In this document: positions 56,801 through 64,000 of the stretch, piece by piece
Numbering within the stretch: the first letter of the stretch is position 1
Layout: every line of letters begins with the position of its first letter
Assembly (NCBI GenBank): GCA_914767715.1
Contig: OU612069.1
Span: 19,961,387 to 20,025,386 of the forward strand
Length of the DNA: 64,000 nucleotides
Source: Membranipora membranacea
Lineage: Eukaryota; Bryozoa; Gymnolaemata; Cheilostomatida; Membraniporidae
Direction: 5' to 3'
Notes under the pieces: model-generated
Seen by the model: only the letters and a program-made list of their open reading frames with translations
Databases searched by the model: none
Told to the model about the DNA's origin: nothing
Translations under genes and position numbers: made by a program

Positions 56801-59800
56801 AGTGACTGTAGTGTGATGATAGACCTATGTAACCCTAATCCTTGTGCACATAAAGGGAACTGCTCTAGTAGTCCTGGGAGTATGAGTTGTCTGTGCCAAG
56901 ACGGATTCACAGGGAAATACTGCTCCGAAGGTAACACATCAAGTTGTTGTTTCCATAATTATCATGTCTTTGAATATTTATCACTCATCGGTGCTTTGTC
57001 AATCATAGTCATTGGATTGATTCAAAATGCTTATAGACACTTAGCTTAGAGCTATATAGTGCTTTCTGCCTATCTATCTCGAAACTTTGCAGGTTAAATG
57101 AAGGCGCTCTCAAGATGAATCAAGCCTAAGGTAGGACCACTTGGAAAACCTGCAACCTATAATAATGACTAAGTAATGTGTCTCCAGTGGTCTCACAGCC
57201 TTACATGAACTAATATAACAGACATTACATAGGCTATATTATACAAAATGTATCAAATGTCATCTTAAAGAGTGTACAAATAGAGATGAGTAAAATGTCA
57301 TAATTGTCTTCTCTCGCTACATGGAGTTGTTGTCATGTATATCACGCTTTTGATGAGTTTTGACACTAATTTGATGCTAAGTTACGAGCTTGCAACAATA
57401 GAAAAGACATATCTGCCACAGAAATACCACGCTCCTGGGCACATAGAGGTTGTCATACCATATTGAACGGGAAAGGAGATGTTTCCCTGGAAATGAGAAG
57501 TTCTCATATATTTCATCTAGTTCCAAGACGGATAACGCAACCTCTCTAATATTATGACCAAGGCTGTCTAACAAGTCAGCGCATACTTTTCTTTACAGAT
57601 ATTCCTGAATGTACCAACGACACATGTGCTGTACCCGATTTATGTAAGGAGATAGTTGGAGGTGGTACCATCTGCCTTTGTCCGCGAGGTTTAGAAGGAG
57701 AACGATGTGAAACTGATATCAATGAATGTGACCGAAGCCCTTGCCGAAACAATGGAACATGCATAGAGAATAAAGAGAAACTTAATGAATTCAATTGCAC
57801 ATGTGAAGCACAATGGAAAGGCAGATTATGCAGCCAAAGTGAGTTGGATGTGGAGATCAATTCTTATTCCGGTTTTTTTGGGAAGCAACACATGTGCTAA
57901 AACTCACAGCTAGCCTTTAAAAGCCTGCAGGATGGCGATCGGGCCGTAGGCAGTCCTTAACGACTGCCTGCGGCTGCGATCGCCATTCCGAACATTTTAA
58001 CGGGCTGACTGTGCCAAAACTTGACATGTTATTTCTGCAGCTCACCAGCTCTTATTCACAGATTTGAACATTTTTTGATCGTACTGATAGATCAGAAATT
58101 CTTGTTGTAATATTTCATACCACTTCAATGATCTTGACATTTTAGCCTTTTCTCTGTGTGAGGCGGATACATGTAGCGGAAATGGCCGATGTATCGATGA
58201 TGCGAATGGCTTGCCGTTATGCTTGTGTCATAGCGGTTTTAAAGGAGCAGACTGCAGCATAGCTAAAGATGACTGTGTACCTAACCCTTGTGCCCAGGGA
58301 GCCACATGCGAGGACGGACATATGAAGTTCACATGTCACTGTCCGTCTCATAGACAAGGAATCACCTGTGGCGAAGGTCAGTAGGTGCAAATCGTCAATT
58401 GCATTTAAATCATCCTGTTAGTTCGTTGCTACCAAATACAATAAGAATCCTCAATCTTTTCAGCCTTAGATAATTTAAATGCTGAGTTTAATGTTAGTGA
58501 ACTTTCTATCTACAAACTAGCAACCAGGGCAAAGTTTGGTCGGTACAAATAATGCTTAGATGATATCTTGTCGTTATTAATGGCTTTCTTGATAAAACTG
58601 TGCCTATCAATAGAACTCATGGGTGTAATCTTGGCTGTGCAGTGACTATTGCAAATTTTTTTTTCATTCTCCCTATCAAAATTTGAATACCCTCCACAGT
58701 TCAGTTTGAGAAGGGACCCCAAGGATATGCCACATTGATAGACTGAGTCCCAGCTGTTATAGCTAATGTTTACTTGGGTGCAGTGAATATTTCACAAATG
58801 ACACCCAATTGGCTAATCATCAGCTAGCCCTCTTTTAGTGAGATGAAAAGTGCAGTGAAGGGTCAGCCCTGAATAAACATGGAATACACATAGAAAAAAC
58901 ATGGAATAAACATGAATAGACAGGCAGAAAAATGCAATTATTTGGCATACAATCAGTTGCAACCTTCTTTCAGATGTCCCAGAGTGCGAAGAAGATACTT
59001 GTGCTCACGGAGAATGTCTAGAGAAGATGAAGGGCGGCACTAGATGTTTCTGTGATCCAGGTTACACCGGAGTTGACTGTAGTACCGAGATTAATGAGTG
59101 CAGTAGTCGACCTTGTTACCATGGAGCTCCATGCCAGGATTTGGTAAACGGATTCTCCTGCATATGCCCCCCTGAATTCACAGGCAAATTGTGTTCCTTA
59201 GGTAAGAAGTTACAGAGACGGGCAACATGTAACACCTTCGCACTGCTTGAACTTTAGTGCTGATCATCAAATCCAAATCAAGAAACATTAATACTTCAGT
59301 AGCTCAACCTCTGACCGATCTACATCTGACATCTGAAGCCTTGTGTCCTTACTCTGATGACATGTCATCCAGCAGTCAGCCAAACAGCGGGTGCAACGGG
59401 AAGATAACACCATACAATCAATAGTTGATATCTCAGAGAAGTTATCAGTTACTAGAGAATACAGCCAAGCAATCCTATGTTGGGCAACTCCTTTAGGCTA
59501 TCGTTAAACAAATCTCATGATTCCAACGTTCTATTTGACCATAAAATGCCCTGTGTAATATTATTCATAACCATTACAATAGATGTTTGGTTGTCATCCC
59601 TCCTGAAAAAAACAAAATTTCTTCCAGCCCAAAACAAATTGAAATTATAATGACAGCTGATCGGTCAGTGACGTCTTCTATTTCCATGTCCATTTAGATG
59701 TGATCGACTGTGATTGTGACACCTGTAATGGTAATGGTAAGTGTAGAGAGAAGGTAGGAGGTGGATTCATCTGCAAATGTCAGGATGGATGGCGAGGCGA

Positions 59801-61151
59801 GACATGCAACATCAATAGGAATGACTGCAAGCCTAACCCCTGTGCTAACAGGGCTGTCTGTGAGGATCTTGTAGCCGATTATCAGTGCGTTTGTCCAGCT
59901 GGATGGACTGGGAAAAGATGTAATGACGGTAAGAGTTGATTTATTATTGACATTACTGTGAGGCATTCAGGTAATGATTATGCCATCCCAGAATTGGTGA
60001 CCATGCATAACATTAGTCTTCTGTTATGCTAAGATTCATTTTGGTATGATCACTAGCCAATAGGTTGGCTCTGATTGCTGGGTGGGGAAAAGAAGAGCCA
60101 CTGCCAGGTCATATGGTATTTTCAGAACAGTACCTTGGCATTGCCTAACCTTTGATAAATGGTAGTACTTTTTGAGTTGGCTATGATCTGTTTCATGATT
60201 AAGAACCCTGTGATAATATGTCTTGATAGCGCATTGTTAGATCGCCTGCGTGGGGATCTGAGAGTTTAGGGTTCAAAACCACATCTGATTTAATATCCAA
60301 CATTTGTTATAGGTTGGGTAACTCCAAGGTCGAAGGTTCCTTCTTCCTGAAAGTACCATTTGACCTGGCATTGACTCTTCTCCCCACCCACCAAGCAGAG
60401 CTAACACATCGGCTATACCATCCCATGCAACAGACGATTCCTTGTTTTATTTTAATAACTTTCATAGATATCAGGTTTATTTTTTCCTCTGATCTGAGTC
60501 CCTTGAGCCTATGTGATGTCTCTGTTCTGATTGGCTTTTGGTAAGAAAGAGAGCCAATAAAAGGACAGCGAAAGCACCTATCAAGATATTATAGTGAAAG
60601 TGAAACTGAATTACTTTCACTATTTATATAGGGACTTTCAACAAAGTACCATCTGACCTGGTATTGGATCTCTCTATTCCCATCAGCTAATCAGAGCTAA
60701 CATTACCTCCTTGCCAATGGCTGAACTATTCATGCGATGATGACAATACATTAACTAACCCTATCCAGAAGATACCATACATTTGTTTGCATATGTTAGT
60801 CAATGACACAATTGCGTACTGCTATCTTTTATTACTCATTGATTTTCAATCCTGACAACATGACTGTCAGAGGAGTGGATCACTCAAGTTATTTTATTTG
60901 TAGACATACCTGAGTGTACTGAGAAGACATGTGGAGGACATGGAGAATGCAAGGAGAAGAGGGGAGGTGGAGTCCTCTGTAAGTGTGACAAGGGATACTC
61001 CAGCCCTGACTGTACAACCAATATAGATGATTGCAAAAGGCAACCATGCGCTAATGGAGGAAAATGTGTTGATGGCATTGCCAGCTTCAAATGTAAATGC
61101 CTTCCTAACTATACTGGTGAAACTTGTGAAGAGAAACTCCTTAAATCTTAA
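47749..61151 (+). CDS. secreted propeller-like protein with 17 EGF domains, 18 exons
   Basis: Exons: 47749-47837, 48076-48178, 48634-48745, 50482-50712, 51203-51312, 51516-51666, 52236-52323, 53225-53412, 54039-54200, 54977-55096, 55783-56013, 56280-56516, 56700-56930, 57599-57838, 58146-58376, 58974-59201, 59698-59928, 60904-61151. They sum to 3,231 bases (1,076 residues plus TAA), and all 17 junctions agree in phase. Residues 18-33 form a hydrophobic signal with likely cleavage after QSA37. Residues 38-411 are a globular region with an NHL/YWTD-like blade motif (NGDILFTDSG, 154-163) and a furin-type RKKR (121-124). Residues 412-1076 hold 17 six-cysteine EGF-like domains. There is no C-terminal membrane segment. 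I infer an extracellular adhesion, matrix or ligand protein; I cannot name an orthologue. Confidence 0.9.
48076..48178 (+). CDS. EGF gene exon 2
   Basis: Completes the signal region (YLVGQSA) and enters the globular part (FKSIEFVEGVDLIPWTDLEK). The donor is the weaker GTTACC; it was chosen because it restores phase 0 with exon 3. Confidence 0.75.
48634..48745 (+). CDS. EGF gene exon 3
   Basis: Acceptor TTTTCATTTACAG, donor ACAT then GTGAGT, ending in phase 1. Encodes KNHLLIAMIGEEGGCIFSLP, which looks like a propeller blade strand pair. Confidence 0.85.
49734..50022. mobile_element. palindromic MITE, copy 1
   Basis: The element 49737-50019 begins AGGTAAATTCGCGACCTTGG and ends with the exact complement. 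It is flanked by GAT on both sides (3-bp target duplication). Nearly the whole 283 bp is one imperfect hairpin: TCAATAAATAATCAATGGAA, GATAATTCTAAGTTTCATG and other blocks all recur inverted. Confidence 0.92.
50032..50311. mobile_element. palindromic MITE, copy 2
   Basis: 50035-50308, same family as copy 1 and only 15 bases away. Ends AGGTAAATTCGCGCCCTTGG and complement, flanked by AAT on both sides (3-bp target duplication). It differs from copy 1 by small indels in the arms, so the two are separate insertions and not a local duplication. Confidence 0.92.
50482..50712 (+). CDS. EGF gene exon 4: blade motif and furin-type site
   Basis: Acceptor GTTCAATTTTCAG, donor TTTG then GTGAGT. Encodes residues 102-178: ECVRRIQSDAVRAP, then ARKKRQ (basic cleavage-type site), and NSLSNGDILFTDSGTCVRRI, similar to the D-x-x-x-x-D-S/T core of NHL and YWTD propeller repeats. 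Confidence 0.9.
51018..51142. repeat. CTAGGC-rich hairpin in intron 4
   Basis: Repeats of GGCTAGGC on the left side and TAGCCTAGC, GGCCAGG on the right can pair; the whole sits within intron 4 (50713-51202). Confidence 0.55.
51203..51312 (+). CDS. EGF gene exon 5
   Basis: Encodes DCSMESAALDIGGETIITSF then LYIEEKLLMVFAVLNA, a strand-rich segment. Donor GCG then GTCAGT, phase 0. Confidence 0.8.
51516..51666 (+). CDS. EGF gene exon 6
   Basis: Acceptor TTTAACACATAG, donor AGTG then GTAAGT. Encodes GVFVSGPGNTKRTRKILALN and LARGDGLTVWHKVES. Confidence 0.88.
51667..52235 (+). other. EGF gene intron 6
   Basis: Nothing recognised apart from a short run of CTAG repeats at about 52100-52113. Confidence 0.6.
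52236..52323 (+). CDS. EGF gene exon 7
   Basis: Acceptor TCTTTTCTTACAG, donor GAG then GTATGT, ending in phase 2. Encodes FNMYNFTDVYGSQGELTFGD. Confidence 0.88.
52324..53224 (+). other. EGF gene intron 7
   Basis: Two plus-strand frames (52615-52815, 52794-53018) occur inside but are not needed: exons 7 and 8 join in phase without them. Confidence 0.6.
53225..53412 (+). CDS. EGF gene exon 8
   Basis: Encodes YSDDDAKVDTEAKFQGTVSV, GHGMAVNPYFKEIVLVSEG and HHLYTANLKTG. Donor GGGC then GTGAGT, phase 1. Confidence 0.88.
53413..54038 (+). other. EGF gene intron 8
   Basis: No repeat or exon recognised. Confidence 0.6.
54039..54200 (+). CDS. EGF gene exon 9: end of globular region
   Basis: Acceptor ATCTGATATTTTCAG, donor TACG then GTATGG. 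Encodes RESACVPGEGEGMSVVDGEP, WCFLNGTISPVWVADDMALA and YSNTRDTFVRLHY. The end phase 1 is kept by every EGF exon that follows. Confidence 0.88.
54201..54976 (+). other. EGF gene intron 9, with C14 run
   Basis: Contains a run of 14 C (54434-54447). A 136-codon minus frame (54518-54928) crosses it without splice or family support. Confidence 0.6.
54977..55096 (+). CDS. EGF gene exon 10: single EGF domain
   Basis: The only exon with one EGF: ECRKNPCLNGGTCHEGYKNY then TCNCPLLFTGKHC. Six cysteines, phase 1-1, 40 codons. It resembles the second half of the later cassettes, so the cassette array may have grown from this unit. Confidence 0.92.
55097..55782 (+). other. EGF gene intron 10, pyrimidine tract
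   Basis: Contains a CCCTT-type pyrimidine tract (55511-55620). Otherwise nothing recognised. Confidence 0.65.
55783..56013 (+). CDS. EGF gene exon 11: EGF 2-3 cassette
   Basis: First EGF ECTNLTCSGHGRC..CRCDRGWYG; second NVDDCVKDPCGNGGTCLDG with NSFTCIC, which fits the calcium-binding EGF pattern (acidic residue before the first Cys, D and F after the third). Confidence 0.95.
56280..56516 (+). CDS. EGF gene exon 12: EGF 4-5 cassette
   Basis: DITECNETACANNGTCKDI with a GGG loop, then NIDDCDSNPCIHGGECIDG. Two residues longer than the 77-codon norm, in the last loop (VESPWTGELC). Confidence 0.95.
56700..56930 (+). CDS. EGF gene exon 13: EGF 6-7 cassette
   Basis: DIPECVSDTCSNNGLCREKL with GGG, then MIDLCNPNPCAHKGNCSSS. 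The second EGF lacks the aromatic residue and Asp of a calcium site, so it is probably not calcium-binding. Confidence 0.95.
56931..57598 (+). other. EGF gene intron 13
   Basis: No repeat or exon recognised. Confidence 0.6.
57599..57838 (+). CDS. EGF gene exon 14: EGF 8-9 cassette
   Basis: DIPECTNDTCAVPDLCKEIV with GGG, then DINECDRSPCRNNGTCIEN. Three residues longer than usual (KEKLNEFNCTC). Donor CAAA then GTGAGT. Confidence 0.95.
57839..58145 (+). other. EGF gene intron 14, GC-rich hairpin
   Basis: A 307-base intron with a GC-rich hairpin at 57932-57986: ATGGCGATCGGGCCGTAGGC pairs with the complement of GCCTGCGGCTGCGATCGCC (two mismatches and a one-base bulge). It is out of character with the AT-rich surroundings, so probably a small inserted element. 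Confidence 0.7.
58146..58376 (+). CDS. EGF gene exon 15: EGF 10-11 cassette
   Basis: SLCEADTCSGNGRCIDDANG (no GGG loop), then AKDDCVPNPCAQGATCEDGH with KFTCHCP. Donor GTCAGT. Confidence 0.95.
58377..58973 (+). other. EGF gene intron 15
   Basis: Short repeated ATGGAATA words at 58880-58912; nothing else. Confidence 0.6.
58974..59201 (+). CDS. EGF gene exon 16: EGF 12-13 cassette
   Basis: DVPECEEDTCAHGECLEKM, one residue short between the second and third Cys, then EINECSSRPCYHGAPCQDL with GFSCICP. Confidence 0.95.
59202..59697 (+). other. EGF gene intron 16
   Basis: No repeat or exon recognised. Confidence 0.6.
59698..59928 (+). CDS. EGF gene exon 17: EGF 14-15 cassette, extra cysteine
   Basis: The first EGF reads DVIDCDCDTCNGNGKCREKV: it has seven cysteines, the extra one between Cys1 and Cys2. 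The second (RNDCKPNPCANRAVCEDL) is normal. Confidence 0.95.
59929..60903 (+). other. EGF gene intron 17, repeats
   Basis: Holds a tRNA-like fragment on the plus strand (A-box-like TAGCGCATTGTTAGATCGCC at 60226-60245, B-box-like GGGTTCAAAACC at 60269-60280). It also holds a block repeated three times: inverted at about 60056-60135, direct at about 60345-60410 and 60644-60700, sharing TGACCTGGYATTG and AGAGCTAACA. A small hairpin (ATAGTGAAAGT and complement) is at 60591-60623. Confidence 0.55.
60904..61151 (+). CDS. EGF gene exon 18: EGF 16-17 and stop
   Basis: DIPECTEKTCGGHGECKEKR with GGG, then NIDDCKRQPCANGGKCVDGI, ending CEEKLLKS and TAA (61149-61151). No transmembrane or anchor signal follows, so the protein ends shortly after the last EGF. 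Confidence 0.93.
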
Positions 61152-61380
61152 ATTGTCAAATCACAGATCGACACTCTAAAACTACTATCTACTCTCTCCT
61201 CTGATTGGGTTATAAAATGCTGTTTTGTGCCATTGATCCTAAAATCACCAATCACAGAGAAACTCCGCTAAATCTTAAATTGTCAAATCACAGATTGACA
61301 TTTTAAAACTAGTATATAAATTTTTGTGTTTTGTACCATTGATCCTAAGATCACCAATCACAGATTAACATGCTATATCA
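61131..61380 (+). repeat. tandem duplication including the EGF gene stop region
   Basis: The stretch from GAGAAACTCCTTAAATCTTA (61131, coding end plus TAA) through GATCCTAAAATCACCAATCACA recurs at 61256 with GAGAAACTCCGCTAAATCTTA, about 125 bases on. A third, shorter echo starts at about 61360. The duplicate lies in the 3' untranslated region. Confidence 0.85.
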
Positions 61381-62553
61381 CTAGTAGTACCAGCTGCTCT
61401 AATTGAGTGATATAATGCTTTGCTTTTTGTTCCTCCACTATATGTTTTTTGCACTTTTTGGTTACTCTGCCCATGTTGTTATGCTGACTTTGTTTAAGCG
61501 CTGCCAGTTTCAAACTCACCAATCTCTCAGCTGTGTTGTTTTGTTCATTTTTGTTTCAAGCCCCCGGCTAACTATCACTGAAATCAACGCCGAATATCAT
61601 AAATCTAACGCTCTATCCTGTTAACTGTGTACTCAATAATGGACAGTGATACAATACAACCTGGATCAAAATATCACCATGTAGGTTCTATTACGGCTCT
61701 TCGTGCTGTCGAATCAGTTGTCAGGTGACTCGACAGTGAGTCTGCCTAGCTGTCGGACACCTGTCACTAGTTTACAGAGAAGCATAGTTAATGTTCTTTG
61801 AGGAGGTGTTGAATTTGTTGCTCCATTGGTTACATACACACCCAGTATCGATAAGGATGAGCCATATCGGCACTATTTGCAAAGTGAGCTTGCCATGGAA
61901 ATGTCCCATAATAAACAGTGATTAGTATTTTTATTCTTGTGCGCCATTTTTGTTATAACAGCATTGTGAATTGAATATTCAGTGTGCTCCTCCTAAGCAC
62001 ATGGAAGTTAAGCAAAAATTAAGAACCTGACCTGATCTTAATAAAATTACACCATTCTAACGTCAAGCTAAGATTATTTGTCCTGCACAAATCGACCCAA
62101 TGAAATCATACTTTACGTCTTTGACATATTGAAGCCATCTTTGCTGATCATCTTTGCTGGTTTCTCCAGGTCTCATGCCAGCCAAAGTATGGTTATTATC
62201 ATAAATGATACTAATTTTAAAGCCGAGACTACGGCTATGAGCTGCCTGAGCGGAGAAACATTCTTTTAGATGGTAAACTCAACTTTTTGACTTTTTGTTA
62301 GAAAGTTAACTAGTATGTTAAATATCAGTATCAATAGCGAGAAGATCTGAGATTTTGAAATTTGTTTTGTTTTGAATTGGCTTATTCATATGGACAGAAG
62401 TAGTACGAGACCAGGGTTACCAGGTAACAGGATATTCATAACACTAGTTCTGAGAGACCCTGAACAGTTTTTGTTTATTACTCATTGTACAAATGCCCAT
62501 AGAAAGATGAAAATGTACCATCACTATAGTGGCCGGTCTTGTTGTGATGGGAT
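61381..62553. other. 3' flank of the EGF gene
   Basis: Probably 3' untranslated and intergenic sequence. AATAAA-like words occur at about 61911 (AATAAA) and 62038 (AATAAAA), and either could direct polyadenylation. No other gene recognised. Confidence 0.4.
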
Positions 62554-63045
62554 CATAGAATTAATAATAAACCTAGACAGGACACTATATGGAGCATTAG
62601 CATTGAGGCACTGAGGCATTTAATTGTGGGCAACTTTACGACATTGCAAGGTGTAAAGCAATGATGTCATTCTTGATTTACTGTCAGAAGTCAAGGTTTT
62701 TTGTCGCTAACTCAATCAATTTTGACCGGATTTTGTGTTTGAAAACAACAATAACTTTAGCAGCTTATCTTTAACAGATTGATACTCATTTTAGGCAAAC
62801 AATTTTTTTTGAAAAAGGAATAGCATCAACTTGATAACAAAATGCTGCTGATTGTAAAGCAATTTTCAAATTCAAAATTGGATTAAAATTTATCGAGTCA
62901 CGAACAAAAAACCTGGATTATGGACAGTAAACCAGTGATAGCAACATTGCTTCTACACTTTACAATGAGATTACACCGCCCCACAATTAAGTGCCTCACT
63001 TAAGCTGTATATTGTGTCCTGTCTAGGTTTATTATTAAGTCTATG
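62554..63045. mobile_element. 492-bp TIR element
   Basis: Left end CATAGAATTAATAATAAACC, right end the complement of CATAGACTTAATAATAAACC. The arms are about 100 bp and share CTAGACAGGACAC, TGAGGCACT and TTAATTGTGGG. There is no coding capacity in the interior. Confidence 0.82.
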
Positions 63046-63050
63046 GATGG

Positions 63051-63178
63051 GATGCATCTAGTCTAAGTGCTCAGACTCCAAGACGCAGGGAGTTACTTGC
63101 GCAAGCTATCAAAGTTTGATAGCTTGCGCAAGTAACTCCCTGCGTCTTGGAGTCTGAGCACTTAGACTAGGATGCATC
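63051..63178. mobile_element. near-perfect palindrome, 56-bp arms
   Basis: Arms 63058-63113 and 63115-63170 are exact complements around one G. Beyond a one-base bulge the match continues through GATGCAT. Read another way, GATGCATCT is a direct repeat on both sides of a 110-base palindrome, so this may be a tiny foldback element with an 8- to 9-bp target duplication. It is 5 bases from the element at 62554-63045. Confidence 0.9.
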
Positions 63179-64000
63179 TGAGCTTGAGATGAAATTGATT
63201 TGTAATAGGTTTTTGGTTGACATTGATCTCAGTGTTGTGGTTTTGTGGGTAGGGAGTAGCAAGGGGGTACTGGAGCCGGGACCTCATGGTTAACAGCTAC
63301 AGATGTATACAATTTGTTTATACATATTGTTTGCAGACAATATCATCCTTGACGGAGATTTTCAAAAAGTGCCAAGGAGATTACAGCAAAAGATGTGATC
63401 GGCTGGGCTATAGAAGCTCGAATCTTATAATTATTGTGTCTACATGTGCAAAACATGAATGAGTTTTGTATTTCAGCATTCAATTGAAAGGATATTCAGG
63501 TGTATTAGGATCAAATTTACCACGCATACATGTTCCTTTACAAAGTTTTGTTAAAGATCAAAAGTATTGCGACCAATGGTAGGAATACATTTGGTGTTCA
63601 AGAGCATGGTCAACTTTTTGTGAGTTGATATAAGTCCAGATGATTAAACTTTCAGCCATAGATATGGGCAAGCGAAAATGAAAGAAAATATAAATGAAGA
63701 GAAAGCATTAAAGGGAAGAAAAAAGGAAAAGACTACGCAATGCGTAACCATATATTCAGGATGTAGCTTACAAATGTTTGACACAATTTTTCCAAGAGAC
63801 ACTTTTTTGAAGTAAGCATGATGGCAAACACGTGTGATCATTTGAAAACAAGAAATAAATTAGTCCTACTAAATCTGTATGTGGAAGACACAAATTACAG
63901 CATTATTATTATTCTCATTCCTAGATTATTAAAGTATATCGGCTCAGAAATATAAATCAGTCATTTGCGTCCATTGAGAATGGAATTGGTGCGCTCAAAA
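63179..64000. other. intergenic, nothing recognised
   Basis: No exon, repeat family or RNA gene identified to the window edge. Confidence 0.45.

Noticed and set aside
55667-57860. Minus-strand frames opposite the EGF exons (65 to 106 codons)
   Set aside because: They are antisense shadows of the EGF cassettes, with proline, serine and histidine-rich sequence typical of reverse-read cysteine codons.
1-64000. CRISPR array, prophage, operon or integrated virus
   Set aside because: No regular spacer arrays, no bacterial gene spacing, and no capsid, integrase or viral polymerase frames; the reverse transcriptases are all non-LTR type.

Overview
This is animal nuclear DNA, most likely from an aquatic invertebrate; I cannot name the phylum. 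Genes are split by 0.15 to 2.4 kb introns with GT/AG ends. The base composition is AT-rich. There are several decayed non-LTR retrotransposons, tRNA-derived SINEs and many foldback (palindromic) DNA elements. Nothing looks bacterial or viral, and there is no CRISPR array.

Main gene (47749-61151, + strand): I could join 18 exons with every splice phase agreeing. They encode a 1,076-residue protein that looks secreted: an N-terminal signal sequence, about 370 residues of a propeller-like region with one NHL/YWTD-like blade motif, and 17 EGF-like domains. Sixteen of these EGF domains come as pairs, one pair per phase 1-1 exon of about 77 codons. A broken copy of such a cassette lies 1.6 kb upstream (45966-46196).

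Left part (1-16 kb): no convincing host gene. It holds a tRNA-derived SINE, a 0.7 kb AACTTGGCCC minisatellite, a hAT-type MITE (3632-4046, perfect 8-bp target duplication, tRNA-like interior), and immediately beside it a 5,707-bp unit present twice in tandem (4070-9776 and 9777-15483) with about a dozen substitutions and no indels. Each copy carries an 84-codon coding-like minus-strand frame, a minisatellite and a SINE.

Middle part (16-47 kb): a first exon of a two-pass membrane protein (minus, 16860-17138); a 5'-truncated CR1/Jockey-like LINE with one premature stop (23281-25276) and a relative (26308-26905); nested foldback elements (26.9-28.8 kb); the 3' exon of a C14orf119-like gene (30539-30751); a three-exon zinc-ribbon gene needing a -1 shift at an A9 run (32373-35412) with an RNF213-like exon on the opposite strand inside its intron; a frameshifted four-exon CXC-type pseudogene (minus, 38330-40304); and more LINE relics, including an internally deleted RTE-like one (42077-43030).

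Right end (61.2-64 kb): a tandem duplication that includes the EGF gene's stop region, then a TIR element and a 56-bp-arm palindrome side by side. All readings are by eye; exon joins come from open frame, splice sites and phase agreement, not transcript data.
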